A DNA stretch of 34,267 nucleotides from Thiobacillus sp. (GTDB taxonomy: Bacteria > Pseudomonadota > Gammaproteobacteria > Burkholderiales > Thiobacillaceae). The stretch covers positions 1-34,267 of the forward strand of contig JAJPEP010000098.1 in the NCBI GenBank assembly GCA_021166845.1, read 5' to 3'. Position 1 is the first letter of the stretch; the number at the start of each line of letters is the position of its first letter. A program made the translations under genes and the position numbers. Below are positions 8,458-23,888 of the stretch, piece after piece. The notes beneath the pieces were generated by a model, which ran no database searches, was not told the origin of the DNA, and was given only the letters and a program-made list of their open reading frames with translations.

Positions 8458-8913
8458 TCACAGCCCCTGCACAAACCCCAACACCTCCGCCGCGTGCCCC
8501 GGCGCCTTCAACCCTCGCCAGCTCTTCACCAGCTTCCCGTCCACGTCGAACACAAACGTGCTGCGCTCGACGCCGCGCACTTGCTTGCCGTACATGTTCT
8601 TCAGCTTCATCACGCCGAACAGTTCGCATGCGGTTTCGTCCTTGTCGGACAGCAATTCGAATGGGAAACCGTGCGCAGCCTTGAAGCCTTCGTGCGACTT
8701 GATGCTGTCCCGCGAGACGCCGACGACAATCGCGTTGGCCTTGGCGAAATCGGCGTACAGGTCGCGGAATTCCTGGCCTTCCAGCGTGCAGCCGGAGGTG
8801 TTGTCCTTCGGGTAGAAATAGACGACGACGTTCTTGCCGCGATGCTCTGACAGCTTGAACGTGGCGTTGCCGGTGGACGGCAGTTTGAAATCGGCGATGA
8901 CGGGTTCGCTCAT
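8458..8913 (-). CDS. bcp: Thioredoxin-dependent peroxiredoxin, BCP type
   Basis: Thiol peroxidase of the bacterioferritin comigratory protein (PrxQ/BCP) group, 151 residues, reducing hydroperoxides in the cytoplasm at the expense of thioredoxin. The peroxidatic site is SGCTLEGQEFRD with Cys42. The residue five positions on, a resolving cysteine in E. coli BCP, is Gln47 here; the only other cysteine is in ETACELFG (about 96), so this is either a 1-Cys form or one resolving through that helix. It starts 13 bases after the stop of the Smr-domain gene and is the last gene of trxB-smr-bcp; TrxB would regenerate its thioredoxin reductant. Confidence 0.9.
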   Translation of the reverse strand: MSEPVIADFKLPSTGNATFKLSEHRGKNVVVYFYPKDNTSGCTLEGQEFRDLYADFAKANAIVVGVSRDSIKSHEGFKAAHGFPFELLSDKDETACELFGVMKLKNMYGKQVRGVERSTFVFDVDGKLVKSWRGLKAPGHAAEVLGFVQGL

Positions 8914-8926
8914 GGCGGGGTTCTCT

Positions 8927-9589
8927 TTAACGGGATGAGGATCTCAGCAGCACGATGACGGCGCCGGCGCCGCCGTCGACGGTGCGGGCCTGGCAGAAGG
9001 CGAGCACGTCTTCGCGCTGGGTGAGCCAGTGGCGCACCTTGTTCTTCAGCACCGGCAGGCGGTTTTTCGAGCCGTGGCCTTTGCCGTGGATGATGCGCAC
9101 GCAGCGCCGGTCTTCGAGCATGCAGCGATTGAGGAAGGCGGCGAGCGCAATCCGCGCTTCGTCGCCGGTGTGCCCGTGCAGGTCGAGTTCGCCCTGAATG
9201 ACCCAGCCGCCGCGTCGCAGTTTTTTGAGCGCTGCGGTCGGTACGCCGGGACGCGAGAAAACCAGCTCCTCGCCGGTGGAGAGTGCGGCTTCCCAGTCCC
9301 ACGGGTCGGACAGCGCATCGACCAGCACCTGCTGCTCGTCGCGCAGGCGTTGGCGGGCAATCGGCTTGGGGCGCGGACGCGCAATCTCCGCGCGGTTGGA
9401 GGGAGGCAGGGGAACGGCGTCGGCGACGGCGCGACGAAACAGCATGGCGCCGTCTTCAGGAATCCTGGGCTTATGCGGCGCCTGGTGAAGTGTGGCGGGG
9501 GTGGCGGCCTGCTCGCGCAGCGCGCGGCGCATGCGGGCCAGCGCCTCGAACGAGGCGGGGGCGAGCGCACTGCCGCGGGCGCGCTTCAT
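8927..9589 (-). CDS. Smr-domain protein (putative DNA/RNA endonuclease)
   Basis: A 220-residue protein with a C-terminal Smr domain (about 130-215): ELDLHGHT followed by RIIHGKGHGS, the two motifs that define the family, and a GAGAVIVLL strand at the end. Family members (SmrA/YdaL, MutS2 C-terminus) nick DNA or cleave RNA. The N-terminal ~125 residues are basic, alanine- and proline-rich and probably flexible. It sits between trxB and bcp with 29 and 13 base gaps, all on one strand, so it is co-transcribed with redox genes. A functional link with them is not established. Confidence 0.82.
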   Translation of the reverse strand: MKRARGSALAPASFEALARMRRALREQAATPATLHQAPHKPRIPEDGAMLFRRAVADAVPLPPSNRAEIARPRPKPIARQRLRDEQQVLVDALSDPWDWEAALSTGEELVFSRPGVPTAALKKLRRGGWVIQGELDLHGHTGDEARIALAAFLNRCMLEDRRCVRIIHGKGHGSKNRLPVLKNKVRHWLTQREDVLAFCQARTVDGGAGAVIVLLRSSSR

Positions 9590-9618
9590 GGCGGATCACT
9601 CGCTGGCCCGGGCGGCGC

Positions 9619-12955
<3,337 letters not shown>

Positions 12956-12959
<4 letters not shown>

Positions 12960-13648
12960 GCCGGTTTCACGCCCTGATTCCCGCCGCCGGCAGCGGCTCG
13001 CGCATGGGCGGCGTGCTGCCCAAACAATATCTCGAACTCAAAGGCTTGCCGCTGATCGCCCATGCGCTCATCGCGCTGGCGCGCGAGCCGCGCATCGATC
13101 GACTCGTGGTGGTGCTGTCGCCCGACGACGCGTGGTGGGGCAACTACGACTGGTCAGGCTGGCAGGATCGCATGCAGGTGCTGCGCTGCGGCGGCGCCGC
13201 GCGGGCCGGGACGGTGTTGAACGGTCTGCAGGCAATGGCCGAATGGTGCGCGGCGGACGACTGGGTGCTGGTGCACGACGCGGCGCGCCCCTGCCTGCCG
13301 GGCGAGGCGCTCGGCCGTTTGCTCGATATCGCCGCGGACGATGCGGTCGGCGGCCTGCTCGCGGTGCCGGTGGCGGACACCCTGAAGCGCGCCGATGCCG
13401 GGTGTCGGGTCGAGGTGACCGTGCCGCGCGCCGGCCTGTGGCAGGCGCAGACGCCGCAGATGTTCCGCCACGGCATGCTGCGCGACGCGCTGCGCGCGGC
13501 AGGCGACGACATGACCGACGAGGCGTCGGCGATCGAACGGATGGGGCTGCATCCGTGCCTGGTCGAATGCGACAGCCGCAACCTCAAGGTCACCTATCCG
13601 CAGGACCTGCGCCTGGCGAGCCTCATCCTGGAGCATCTGAATGACTGA
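12956..13648 (+). CDS. ispD: 2-C-methyl-D-erythritol 4-phosphate cytidylyltransferase
   Basis: Third step of the MEP isoprenoid pathway: CTP plus MEP gives CDP-ME. 230 residues. The nucleotide-binding N-terminus [18 protein letters not shown] is typical, as are VLVHDAARP and the TPQMFR and TDEASAIE motifs. The start is a GTG overlapping the ftsK stop by 4 bases; no ATG lies near. The end overlaps ispF by 8 bases, so ftsK-ispD-ispF-thpR appear translationally coupled. Confidence 0.95.
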
Positions 13649-14123
13649 ACTCCGAGTCGGCCACGGCTTCGACGTTCACGCCTTCGCCGCCGGCCGCAAG
13701 CTCATCATCGGCGGCGTCGACATTCCCCACGGCCTCGGGCTGGCCGGACACTCGGATGCCGACGTGCTGCTGCACGCGATCTGCGATGCGCTGCTGGGCG
13801 CGGTCGGGCTGGGCGACATCGGCCGCCATTTCCCGGATAGCGACGCGGCGTTCGCCGGTATCGACAGCCGCATCCTGCTGCGCCGGGTAGCCGAACAGTT
13901 GAAGTCACGCGGCTGGCGTGTCGGCAACGTCGACGCCACCCTCATCGCGCAGGCGCCGAAAATGGCGCCGCACATTGCGCGGATGACGGCGCACATCGCG
14001 GACGACCTCGGCGTCGCCATCGAGTACGTCAACGTCAAGGCCACCACCACTGAAAAACTCGGCTTCACCGGGCGCGGCGAGGGCATCGCGGCGGAAGCGG
14101 TGTGCCTGATCGCGCGTGACTGA
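13641..14123 (+). CDS. ispF: 2-C-methyl-D-erythritol 2,4-cyclodiphosphate synthase
   Basis: Fifth MEP pathway enzyme, converting CDP-ME 2-phosphate to the cyclodiphosphate and CMP. 160 residues, usual length. Metal ligands D11 and H13 (GFDVH) and H45 ([10 protein letters not shown]) are present, and [15 protein letters not shown] near the end is the family signature. ispD and ispF are adjacent but not fused. It overlaps both neighbours by 8 bases. Confidence 0.96.
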   Translation: MTELRVGHGFDVHAFAAGRKLIIGGVDIPHGLGLAGHSDADVLLHAICDALLGAVGLGDIGRHFPDSDAAFAGIDSRILLRRVAEQLKSRGWRVGNVDATLIAQAPKMAPHIARMTAHIADDLGVAIEYVNVKATTTEKLGFTGRGEGIAAEAVCLIARD

Positions 14124-14673
14124 ACCCGGTTTAACCGGGTCCGACCCGGCCGAGCCCGACACGCTGCGGCTGTTCTTCGCGCTGTGGCCGGACGACGCCA
14201 CCCGCGACGCGCTCGACCGCGCCGGCAAATGGCTGCATCAACATTGGGGCGGCCGAAGGATGCGTGCGGACACTCTGCACATCACCCTGGCCTTTCTCGG
14301 CAGCACGCCGGCCGAACAACTGGATGTCCTGGCCGCCTGCGCCGACACGGTCCGCATCGATGCGTTCGAACTGGTCCTCGACCAGGCCGGCTACTGGCGG
14401 CACAACCGTATCGGCTGGCTGGGCGCGGGCCGGACGCCGCCGCAGCACTTCGAACTGGTCGGCGCGTTGAGCACCGCCCTGCGGGGCGCCGGATTTGCCG
14501 TCGACGCGCGCCCGCACGTGCCGCACGTCACCCTGTTGCGCAATTCCGCCGGCGGGGCGCCGCCGGCATGCGAGCCGGTGCACTGGCCGATCCGCGATTT
14601 CGTGCTGGTGGCCTCGCGCCGCGAGGCTGACGGGATGCATTACGACGCGATCCGGCGCTGGCCGCTGGCGTGA
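14116..14673 (+). CDS. thpR: RNA 2',3'-cyclic phosphodiesterase (LigT/ThpR)
   Basis: 2H phosphoesterase of 185 residues. The two catalytic H-x-T motifs are present: HITL (55-58) and HVTL (137-140). Family members hydrolyse 2',3'-cyclic phosphate ends of RNA and can ligate tRNA halves in vitro. The start is a GTG overlapping the end of ispF by 8 bases. It is the last gene of the ftsK-ispD-ispF run; a tRNA gene follows. Confidence 0.88.
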   Translation: MTEPGLTGSDPAEPDTLRLFFALWPDDATRDALDRAGKWLHQHWGGRRMRADTLHITLAFLGSTPAEQLDVLAACADTVRIDAFELVLDQAGYWRHNRIGWLGAGRTPPQHFELVGALSTALRGAGFAVDARPHVPHVTLLRNSAGGAPPACEPVHWPIRDFVLVASRREADGMHYDAIRRWPLA

Positions 14674-14707
14674 AACAACATAAAAAGTTAAAAAACCCCG
14701 CGCCGAC

Positions 14708-14737
14708 TCGACATGCGCGTGGCGTTTCGGTTATGAT
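14708..14737 (+). promoter_or_regulatory. Candidate promoter of tRNA-Val
   Basis: TCGACA (14708-14713) and TATGAT (14732-14737) are separated by 18 bases, and the tRNA starts 13 bases downstream of the -10, a normal sigma-70 arrangement. Confidence 0.5.
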
Positions 14738-14749
14738 CCGCCCCGCATT

Positions 14750-14826
14750 AGGCGCGTAGCTCAGCTGGTTAGAGCACCACCTTGACATGGTGGGGGTCGA
14801 TGGTTCGAGTCCATTCGCGCCTACCA
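14750..14826 (+). tRNA. tRNA-Val (anticodon GAC)
   Basis: A 77-base cloverleaf. The acceptor strands aggcgcg and cgcgcct pair perfectly; the anticodon arm is CCACC-TTGACAT-GGTGG with anticodon GAC; the T arm is GATGG-TTCGAGT-CCATT. Discriminator A and the CCA end are encoded. Confidence 0.95.
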
Positions 14827-14970
14827 ATATTTGAAGGGTCGGGATGACCCGTTTTAGTGGGGCTCGCCCCGTGGAGCTTGTGAAATGTCAACGCGAACTA
14901 GTCGGCTTGTCATTCGATAAACCCGGCGCATCGCTGTTCGCAGAGTCTCTGCAATCTTCCTGTAGTACCC

Positions 14971-14998
14971 AAAAGCGCGGTCGGTCCGCGCTTTTTTT
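14971..14998 (+). terminator. Intrinsic terminator ahead of thrS
   Basis: aaaagcgcgg (14971-14980) pairs perfectly with ccgcgctttt (14986-14995) around tcggt, followed by further Ts. It ends about 18 bases before the thrS ATG, leaving no room for a promoter in between, so it can end tRNA-Val transcription and also act as an attenuator in the thrS leader. The 14827-14970 stretch holds two small hairpins (at gggtcgggatgaccc and ggggctcgcccc) and no credible gene. Confidence 0.8.
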
Positions 14999-15016
14999 GT
15001 TTCTGGAGTTTGAATC

Positions 15017-16924
15017 ATGGTCAACGTCACGCTTCCCGATGGCTCCATCCGGCAGTTCGAAGCCCCGGTCACGGTCGCGCAGGTCGCATCCAGTATCGGC
15101 GCGGGGCTGGCCAAGGCGGCGCTTGCCGGACGGGTCAACGGCAAGCTGGTCGACACCAGCCATCTGATCGACGCCGATGCGCAATTGTCCATCGTCACCG
15201 ACCGCGACGCCGACGGTCTCGACATGATCCGCCATTCCACCGCGCACCTGCTGGCCCATGCGGTGAAGTCGCTGTTTCCCGACGCGCAGGTGACCATCGG
15301 GCCGGTGATCGAGGACGGCTTCTTCTACGATTTCGCGTACAAGCGCCCCTTCACGCCGGAAGACCTGGCGGCCATCGAGAAGAAAATGGCCGAGCTGGCC
15401 AAGCGGGACATCCCGGTCGAACGCAGCGTGATGCCGCGCGACGAGGCGGTGACCTTCTTCAGGGGCATGGGAGAGACCTACAAGGCCGAGATCATCGCGT
15501 CGATCCCCAGCAACGAGGATATCTCGCTGTACCGCGAGGGCGATTTCATCGATCTGTGCCGCGGCCCGCACGTGCCGTCGACCGGCAAGCTCAAGCACTT
15601 CAAGCTGATGAAGCTGGCCGGCGCCTACTGGCGCGGCGACAGCAAGAACGAAATGTTGCAGCGCGTGTACGGCACGGCATGGGCGAAGAAGGAAGATCTC
15701 GAAGACTATCTGTACCGACTTGAGGAGGCCGAAAAACGAGACCACCGCCGGCTTGCCAAGCAACTCGACCTCCTGCACATGCAGGACGAGGCGCCGGGCA
15801 TGGTGTTCTGGCATCCCAAGGGCTGGATCGTGTGGCAGCAGATCGAGCAGTACATGCGGCAGAAATTCGTCGAGTACGGCTACCAGGAAGTACGCACCCC
15901 GGCGGTGATGGACCGCAGCATGTGGGAGAAATCCGGGCACTGGGAAAACTACCGCGACAACATGTTCACCACGTCGTCGGAAAACCGCGACTACGCGGTC
16001 AAGCCGATGAACTGCCCTGGACACGTGCAGATCTTCAACAACGGCCTGCATTCCTACCGCGACCTGCCGTTGCGCCTGGCCGAGTTCGGCTCGTGCCACC
16101 GCAACGAGCCGTCGGGCGCGCTGCACGGCATCATGCGGGTGCGCGGTTTTACCCAGGACGATGCCCACATTTTCTGCACCGAGGACCAGGTCGAGCAGGA
16201 AGTCGCCGACTTCATCGTCATGCTGCAGAAGACCTACGCCGACTTCGGCTTCGACGACGTGCTGGTCAAGCTGTCGACCCGTCCGGACAAGCGCGTCGGC
16301 TCGGACGAGTCCTGGGACAAGGCCGAAGCGGCGCTGGCGGCCGCACTCGACAAGAGCAAGCTGGCCTACGACCTGCAGCCGGGCGAGGGCGCGTTCTACG
16401 GCCCCAAGGTCGAGTTCACCCTGAAAGACACGCTTCACCGGCTGTGGCAGTGCGGTACCATCCAGCTCGATTTCAACCTGCCGGTGCGCCTCGACGCCGA
16501 ATTCGTCGACGAGGACAACAGCCGCAAGACCCCGGTGATGCTGCACCGTGCCATTCTCGGGTCGATGGAGCGCTTCATCGGCATCCTGATCGAGCACCAT
16601 GCCGGCAACTTCCCGTTGTGGCTGGCGCCGGTGCAGGTGATGGTGATGAATATCAGCGAGCGCCAGGCCGAATATGCGCAAAAAGTCACCCAGGCGCTGC
16701 GCGAAGCAGGCATTCGCGCGGTGTCGGACTTGAGTAATAACAAGATTACTTATAAAATCCGCGAACATAGCTTGCAAAAGCTGCCTTATCAGGTGGTGGT
16801 CGGCGACAAGGAAATGGAGACCGGGTTGGTTTCCGTCCGTGCCCGCGGCAACCAGGACCTGGGGCAGCTCAGTTTGGATGACTTGATGGCGCGACTGAAA
16901 GCGGAAACGCTGGCGCGCCAGTAA
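15017..16924 (+). CDS. thrS: Threonyl-tRNA synthetase
   Basis: Class II synthetase charging tRNA-Thr; 635 residues, close to the E. coli length. N-terminal TGS domain (1-62), editing domain with [12 protein letters not shown] (the HxxxH site), catalytic core with the zinc ligand cysteine in MNCPGH (C333), the class II motif 2 region [22 protein letters not shown] (split here only by description), and a C-terminal anticodon-binding domain from about 535. A GGAG ribosome binding site at 15005-15008 precedes the ATG. First gene of the thrS-infC-rpmI-rplT block. Confidence 0.97.
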   Translation: MVNVTLPDGSIRQFEAPVTVAQVASSIGAGLAKAALAGRVNGKLVDTSHLIDADAQLSIVTDRDADGLDMIRHSTAHLLAHAVKSLFPDAQVTIGPVIEDGFFYDFAYKRPFTPEDLAAIEKKMAELAKRDIPVERSVMPRDEAVTFFRGMGETYKAEIIASIPSNEDISLYREGDFIDLCRGPHVPSTGKLKHFKLMKLAGAYWRGDSKNEMLQRVYGTAWAKKEDLEDYLYRLEEAEKRDHRRLAKQLDLLHMQDEAPGMVFWHPKGWIVWQQIEQYMRQKFVEYGYQEVRTPAVMDRSMWEKSGHWENYRDNMFTTSSENRDYAVKPMNCPGHVQIFNNGLHSYRDLPLRLAEFGSCHRNEPSGALHGIMRVRGFTQDDAHIFCTEDQVEQEVADFIVMLQKTYADFGFDDVLVKLSTRPDKRVGSDESWDKAEAALAAALDKSKLAYDLQPGEGAFYGPKVEFTLKDTLHRLWQCGTIQLDFNLPVRLDAEFVDEDNSRKTPVMLHRAILGSMERFIGILIEHHAGNFPLWLAPVQVMVMNISERQAEYAQKVTQALREAGIRAVSDLSNNKITYKIREHSLQKLPYQVVVGDKEMETGLVSVRARGNQDLGQLSLDDLMARLKAETLARQ

Positions 16925-16928
16925 TAGC

Positions 16929-16998
16929 GGTCAAACAAGGCGTAGGGACCTCCTATATTTAGGATTGGCTCCGCGCCTTCTTTATTTTTGGTTTGACC
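16929..16998 (+). promoter_or_regulatory. Nested stem structure between thrS and infC
   Basis: ggtcaaac (16929-16936) pairs perfectly with gtttgacc (16991-16998), and directly inside it aaggcg (16937-16942) pairs with cgcctt (16974-16979). A T-rich run (ctttattttt) follows the inner stem, so the inner hairpin can behave as a partial terminator. It probably modulates readthrough into infC-rpmI-rplT. Confidence 0.5.
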
Positions 16999-17045
16999 TT
17001 TCTGCCTCGGCGCGCAGCGTCAGGTTTTTATTTGGAGAACAACTC

Positions 17046-17570
<525 letters not shown>

Positions 17571-17581
17571 GTTTCGAGACC

Positions 17582-17684
17582 GGCGTTTCTCGGCCCTTGG
17601 CGGGTCAAGCCAGCGGGTTAAAACGCCACAATACGTGCGGTCGGGTAGGTGAAGCATTCCACGTCGTGGAGTCACCTGGCCGCA
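17582..17684 (+). promoter_or_regulatory. Structured leader of rpmI-rplT (possible L20 operator)
   Basis: Two adjacent stem-loops fill the infC-rpmI gap. The first is ggcgttt (17582-17588) with aaacgcc (17621-17627). The second has an outer tgcgg/ccgca pair (17636-17640, 17680-17684), aggtga/tcacct (17647-17652, 17672-17677) and tccac/gtgga at the top. In E. coli ribosomal protein L20 binds RNA ahead of rpmI to repress L35 and L20; this leader is a candidate for the same control. Confidence 0.5.
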
Positions 17685-17704
17685 TGAGATAAAAAGGAAG
17701 CATC

Positions 17705-17902
17705 ATGCCTAAGATGAAGACCAAGAGCGGCGCCAAGAAGCGGTTCCGCGCACTGGGCGGCGGCGGATTCAAGCGCTCGCACGCGTTCATGCGTCACATT
17801 CTCACCAAGAAGAGCACCAAGCGTAAGCGCCAGTTGCGCGGCATGGAAACCGTTGGTGCCAGCGACCACAAGTCGGTTGCCCGCATGTTGCCCTACGCAT
17901 AA
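17705..17902 (+). CDS. rpmI: 50S ribosomal protein L35
   Basis: 65-residue basic protein of the large subunit; [14 protein letters not shown] and the C-terminal [20 protein letters not shown] are the family signature. It lies in the conserved infC-rpmI-rplT order, with an AAGGAAG ribosome binding site before the ATG. Confidence 0.97.
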   Translation: MPKMKTKSGAKKRFRALGGGGFKRSHAFMRHILTKKSTKRKRQLRGMETVGASDHKSVARMLPYA

Positions 17903-17914
17903 AGGAGAAAGACC

Positions 17915-18274
17915 ATGCCACGCGTCAAACGGGGTGTAACCGCCCGCGCCAGTCACAAGAAAGTCCTCGACGCAGCCAAAGGCTATCGCGGCCGTCGCAA
18001 GAACGTATTCCGCGTCGCCAACGAAGCGGTGATGAAGGCCGGTCAGTACCAGTACCGCGACCGCCGTCAGCGCAAGCGCCAGTTCCGCAGGCTGTGGATT
18101 GCCCGTATCAACGCCGCCGCGCGTCAGTACGGCCTGACCTACAGCGTGTTCATGAACGGCTTGAGCCGCGCCGAGATCGGGATCGACCGCAAGGTGCTGT
18201 CCGATATCGCGATTTTTGACAAGGATGCCTTTGCCAAGATCGTCGATCAGGTCAAGGCCAAGCTGGCGGCGTAA
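17915..18274 (+). CDS. rplT: 50S ribosomal protein L20
   Basis: 119-residue assembly protein of the large subunit, binding 23S rRNA early. The sequence [18 protein letters not shown] and the basic helix [21 protein letters not shown] stretch are diagnostic. It starts 12 bases after rpmI, behind AAAGGAG. By analogy with E. coli it may repress its own operon through the rpmI leader. A strong terminator follows the gene. Confidence 0.97.
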   Translation: MPRVKRGVTARASHKKVLDAAKGYRGRRKNVFRVANEAVMKAGQYQYRDRRQRKRQFRRLWIARINAAARQYGLTYSVFMNGLSRAEIGIDRKVLSDIAIFDKDAFAKIVDQVKAKLAA

Positions 18275-18290
18275 GCCGTCCAACCGTCAC

Positions 18291-18317
18291 AAAAAAAGGC
18301 CGCAAGGCCTTTTTTTG
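18291..18317 (+). terminator. Intrinsic terminator after rplT
   Basis: aaaaaaaggcc (18291-18301) and ggccttttttt (18306-18316) make a perfect stem around gcaa, symmetric enough to work in both directions. It closes the thrS-infC-rpmI-rplT unit and separates it from pheST. Confidence 0.88.
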
Positions 18318-18337
18318 TTGGTATTGTTTCAAACGAG

Positions 18338-19485
<1,148 letters not shown>

Positions 19486-19501
19486 TTAGGGCGAAATCAT
19501 C

Positions 19502-21847
19502 ATGCAATTTCCAGAATCCTGGCTGCGCAGCCTCGTCAACCCCGCGCTCGATACCGCCCAACTGGCCCATGCCCTGACCATGGCGGGACTGGAGGTGGAG
19601 GCGCTGGCGCCCGCCGCGCCACCCTTCAGCAACGTGGTGGTGGCCGAAATCCTGTCGGCGGAAAAACATCCCGATGCCGATCGCCTGCGCGTATGCCAGG
19701 TCGATGTCGGCGAAGCGGCGCCGGTCACCATCGTGTGCGGCGCGCCCAACGCGGCGGCGGGGCTCAAGGTGCCGTGCGCCCGGCCCGGCGCAGAGCTGCC
19801 CGGGATCGAGATCAAGGTCGCCAGGGTGCGCGGCGTCGAGTCCTTCGGCATGCTGTGCTCGACCAAGGAGCTGGGCCTGGAAGGGGCGGCGGATGGCTTG
19901 ATGATGCTGCCTGCCGACGCGCCGGTGGGCGAGGATTTCCGCAACTGGCTCAATCTGGATGACACCCTCATCACCCTGAAACTCACGCCCAACCGCGCGG
20001 ACTGCCTGTCGCTGCAAGGCCTGGCGCGCGAGGTTGGCGCGATCACCGGCGCCGAGGTGAGATTGCCGCAGATCGTCGAAGTCGCCCCGAGCATCCAGGA
20101 TGCGGTGTCGCTGCAGGTGACGGCAAGCGAGGCCTGCCCGCGCTATCTGGCGCGCGTGGTGCGCGGCATCGACGCACAGGCCGCGACGCCGCGCTGGATG
20201 GCGCAACGGCTGGAGCGCAGCGGCATCCGACCGCTGCTGGCGCCGATCGACATCACCAACTACGTGCTGCTCGAACTCGGCCAGCCGATGCATGCCTTCG
20301 CGCTGTCGCGCCTCAATGGCGGCATCGAGGTGCGGCTGGCCCGCGCGGGAGAAACACTCGAACTGCTGGATGGCCAGGTCGTCGAACTCGCCCCCGACAT
20401 GCTGGTGATCGCCGATGCCGGCGGGCCGGTGGCGCTGGCCGGGATCATGGGCGGGCAGCCGACCAGCGTGGAGCGCGTCACCGTCGACGTCATGCTGGAG
20501 GCCGCGTTCTTCGCGCCGGCGGCGATTGCCGGCCGCGCCCGGCGCCTGGGCTTGTCGACCGATTCGTCGCATCGCTTCGAGCGCGGCGTCGATTTCGGCG
20601 CCACCCGGCAGGCGATGGAACGTGCGACGCAGTTGCTGCTCGACATCTGCGGCGGCCAGCCCGGACCGATCACCGAGGCGGTCGCCGAGTTGCCCCGGCG
20701 TGAGCCGATCACCCTGCGGCTGCCGCGCCTGACGCGCGTGGTCGGCATTGAGCTCGATGCCGAGCAGGTGGCGCGCGACCTCGCTGCGATCGGCGCGGAT
20801 GTCGAGCGCCAGGACGACCGCTTCGTCGTCACGCCGCCAAGCTTCCGTTTCGACCTCGCGATCGAGGAAGACCTGATCGAAGAAGCGGTGCGCCTGTTCG
20901 GCTACGACAACATTCCGGCGCAGCCGCCGGCGGCGCCCTCGCGCATGCTGCCGCAGGACGAAACGGTGCTGGTCGACGATACCCTGCGCCAGATGATGGT
21001 CGATCTCGACTACCAGGAAGTCATCACCTACAGCTTTGTCGACCCGGCATGGGAGACGGCGTTCGACACCGGCGCCCGCCCGCTGTTGCTCGCCAACCCG
21101 ATCGCCAGCCAGTTGTCGGCGATGCGAACCACCTTGTGGGGCGGCCTGATCGAAACCCTGCGCCACAACCTCAACCGCCAGCAGGCGCGGGTGCGGATTT
21201 TCGAGCTGGGACGGGTGTACATATCGCTTGCCGAGCAGCCGATGAGGCTGGGCGGCTTGGTCTATGGCGACGCGCTTCCCGAGCAATGGGGCGCGCCGTC
21301 GCGCCGCGTCGATTTTTTCGATCTCAAGGGCGATCTGGAACGGCTGTTCGGTCATGCGCTGGATGCCCGCAGCGGTACGCATCCCGCCCTCCATCCGGGG
21401 CAGTGTGCCGAACTATGGGCCAATGGCCGGTCCATCGGCTGGATCGGTTCGCTGCACCCGCGCCTGGTGCAAGCGTTCGACCTGCCGGCCGCACCGGTGC
21501 TGTTCGAACTCGACAGCCTGGCGCTTTCCCGACGCAGCCTGCCGCGGTATGCCGCGTTGTCCCGTTTCCCGCAGATGCGGCGCGACCTGGCGTTCGTGCT
21601 GGACGTTCATACGCCAGCCAGCGAGCTGCTGGCTGCGCTGCGCGAGGCCGCGTCTGACTGGGTGCGCTCGATCGAGGTGTTCGACGACTACCGTGGAAAG
21701 GGCATGACCGAAAACCAAAAAAGCCTTGCCATACGGGTAGTTATGCAAGATACTGAACGCACATTGACGGATCAGGAAGTGGACGATACCGTGCAAAAAC
21801 TGGTCGATGCCGCGCTTCGCCAGTGTAATGCCCCCTTGCGGGTGTAG
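19502..21847 (+). CDS. pheT: Phenylalanyl-tRNA synthetase beta subunit
   Basis: 781-residue structural and editing subunit pairing with PheS. Order: N-terminal tRNA-binding EMAP-like domain (about 40-150, [13 protein letters not shown]), B3/B4 editing domain (about 210-380, [11 protein letters not shown]), B5 domain (about 405-475), and the C-terminal ferredoxin-like anticodon-binding domain (about 690-781, [15 protein letters not shown]). Full length, no disruption seen. ihfA follows 76 bases after the stop. Confidence 0.96.
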   Translation: MQFPESWLRSLVNPALDTAQLAHALTMAGLEVEALAPAAPPFSNVVVAEILSAEKHPDADRLRVCQVDVGEAAPVTIVCGAPNAAAGLKVPCARPGAELPGIEIKVARVRGVESFGMLCSTKELGLEGAADGLMMLPADAPVGEDFRNWLNLDDTLITLKLTPNRADCLSLQGLAREVGAITGAEVRLPQIVEVAPSIQDAVSLQVTASEACPRYLARVVRGIDAQAATPRWMAQRLERSGIRPLLAPIDITNYVLLELGQPMHAFALSRLNGGIEVRLARAGETLELLDGQVVELAPDMLVIADAGGPVALAGIMGGQPTSVERVTVDVMLEAAFFAPAAIAGRARRLGLSTDSSHRFERGVDFGATRQAMERATQLLLDICGGQPGPITEAVAELPRREPITLRLPRLTRVVGIELDAEQVARDLAAIGADVERQDDRFVVTPPSFRFDLAIEEDLIEEAVRLFGYDNIPAQPPAAPSRMLPQDETVLVDDTLRQMMVDLDYQEVITYSFVDPAWETAFDTGARPLLLANPIASQLSAMRTTLWGGLIETLRHNLNRQQARVRIFELGRVYISLAEQPMRLGGLVYGDALPEQWGAPSRRVDFFDLKGDLERLFGHALDARSGTHPALHPGQCAELWANGRSIGWIGSLHPRLVQAFDLPAAPVLFELDSLALSRRSLPRYAALSRFPQMRRDLAFVLDVHTPASELLAALREAASDWVRSIEVFDDYRGKGMTENQKSLAIRVVMQDTERTLTDQEVDDTVQKLVDAALRQCNAPLRV

Positions 21848-21923
21848 CATGAATTTTGAATTTTACTGGCGCGTGCGTGACGCGATTTTCCACCAGCCAA
21901 CTCTGCAACAACGACCAACGACC

Positions 21924-22235
21924 ATGACCACCCTTACCAAAGCTGATCTGGCCGAACTTCTGTTCGAAAAAGTGGGTTTGAACAAACGCGAGGCGAAGGA
22001 CGTCGTCGAGTCGTTTTTCGACGAGATCCGTTTGTCCCTCGAAAAGGGCGATATCGTCAAACTGTCCGGTTTCGGCAATTTTCAGTGCCGCGAGAAACCG
22101 CAGCGGCCCGGCCGCAATCCTAAAACCGGCGAAGAAATGCCGATTTCCGCGCGTCGCGTGGTGACCTTCCACGCCAGCCAGAAACTCAAGTCCCAAGTCG
22201 AAGGCGCCAAAATTGGAACGCCCAGCGAGGAGTGA
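21924..22235 (+). CDS. ihfA: Integration host factor alpha subunit
   Basis: 103-residue DNA-bending protein that works as a heterodimer with IhfB in replication, recombination and transcription. [25 protein letters not shown], the GFGNFQ turn and the minor-groove arm [14 protein letters not shown] are diagnostic of the alpha subunit. The open frame extends back through ATG 21849 (one base after the pheT stop), but the family start is the ATG at 21924. The pheS-pheT-ihfA order is conserved from E. coli. Confidence 0.95.
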   Translation: MTTLTKADLAELLFEKVGLNKREAKDVVESFFDEIRLSLEKGDIVKLSGFGNFQCREKPQRPGRNPKTGEEMPISARRVVTFHASQKLKSQVEGAKIGTPSEE

Positions 22236-22578
22236 ACTCCCGCCGATTCCGGCGAAACGCTATTTCACCATCGGTGAAGTGTCGGAACTGTGCGCCGTCA
22301 AGGCGCACGTGCTGCGTTACTGGGAACAGGAATTCACCCAGTTGCGCCCGGTCAAGCGGCGCGGCAACCGGCGTTACTACCAGCACCACGAGGTGCTGCT
22401 GATCCGCCGCATCCGGGAATTGCTGTACGAAGAGGGGTTCACCATCAGCGGCGCACGGCAACGCCTGGAGCACGATACCGAAACCCCACCCGAGGCCGCG
22501 CCCGCGCCGGCTTCGAGTGCGCTGGATGCTGGCAAACTGCGTACTGAAATCACCGCCATCCTGAAAATATTGGGCTGA
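22213..22578 (+). CDS. MerR-family transcriptional regulator
   Basis: 121-residue regulator with an N-terminal MerR winged helix-turn-helix (about 16-85): [25 protein letters not shown], then [19 protein letters not shown]. There is no metal-binding cysteine pattern and the C-terminal dimer region is short, so the effector is unknown. No ATG is in frame; a TTG at 22213 overlaps the ihfA 3' end by 23 bases and is the only plausible start, implying translational coupling to ihfA. This ihfA-merR-tRNA-Pro order is common in betaproteobacteria. Confidence 0.82.
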   Translation: MERPARSELPPIPAKRYFTIGEVSELCAVKAHVLRYWEQEFTQLRPVKRRGNRRYYQHHEVLLIRRIRELLYEEGFTISGARQRLEHDTETPPEAAPAPASSALDAGKLRTEITAILKILG

Positions 22579-22624
22579 CCGGCTTCCGCCGGATGCGGCT
22601 CATCTGTTAGAATTACCGGCTTCA

Positions 22625-22702
<78 letters not shown>

Positions 22703-22717
22703 AAAAATCAAAGAGAC

Positions 22718-22746
22718 AGGGTCGGTTCCACACCGGCCCTTTTTCT
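22718..22746 (+). terminator. Intrinsic terminator after tRNA-Pro
   Basis: agggtcggt (22718-22726) pairs with accggccct (22732-22740) with one G-T pair, followed by tttttctttg. It closes the ihfA-merR-tRNA unit and separates it from sodB. Confidence 0.82.
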
Positions 22747-22839
22747 TTGGGGCGGCCGAAACCCTATTGTCGTTGCGGTATCTGCAATATTCGGGTGAGG
22801 CACTATCATTTAATGTCTGTTCAATATCAGGAGAGAGTT

Positions 22840-23424
<585 letters not shown>

Positions 23425-23442
23425 GGCAGTTTTTGTCGAAGC

Positions 23443-23888
23443 GACTCGCCCGGCACGGGCGCACTCTTGGAGGTGAAAGTCCTCGCGTAAGTTGATCACA
23501 GCGAATGAAGCGAAACGCAATTGCATGAGGATGACTGATTGCGAGGAGGAAGCGTGGAGCGAAGCTGCGAGCCAATGAACAAGAACCGGATAGAAGGCGT
23601 TGCCGAGCAGGGCGAGCGGGCCAAATTTCGCGAAGCTATCGTGATCAAGGCGAGGCGGCGTAGATCCGGCGGTTGTGCAGTGAAGGAGTGCGTTCTTACC
23701 CGGGGAGATCTCGCATCATGGCTGAAAGGCCGACGCCGCAAGGCGGAGCGAGAAGTCAGCATAACCAGCGACTTGGCCAGCGTCTTTTGCTGGCCTAGTC
23801 GAATGGCTAGTAGTTTCATCAGAGGCCGTAGTAGATATCGACAGACCGTGCCCGTCAAGCACGCCCGAGACTCGGGCGATGACTCGGC
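23443..23888 (+). other. Group II intron 5' fragment (domain I remnant)
   Basis: This non-coding 446-base stretch carries landmarks I recall from the 5' ribozyme part of bacterial group II introns: a G/C foot (cgcccggcacgggcgc), ggaggtgaaagtcctc at 23469-23484, tgaacaagaaccggataga at 23575-23593, ccggggagatctcgc near 23700, agtcagc (23754) and cagaggccgtagtag (23820). No reverse transcriptase gene and no domain V-like hairpin follow; the stretch stops against the rhodanese gene. It is therefore a 5' remnant, unable to splice. Boundaries are approximate. Confidence 0.65.

Noticed and set aside
21807..21923. 39-residue N-terminal extension of IhfA
   Set aside because: It begins inside pheT and has no counterpart in IhfA proteins, which start at [13 protein letters not shown] sequence.
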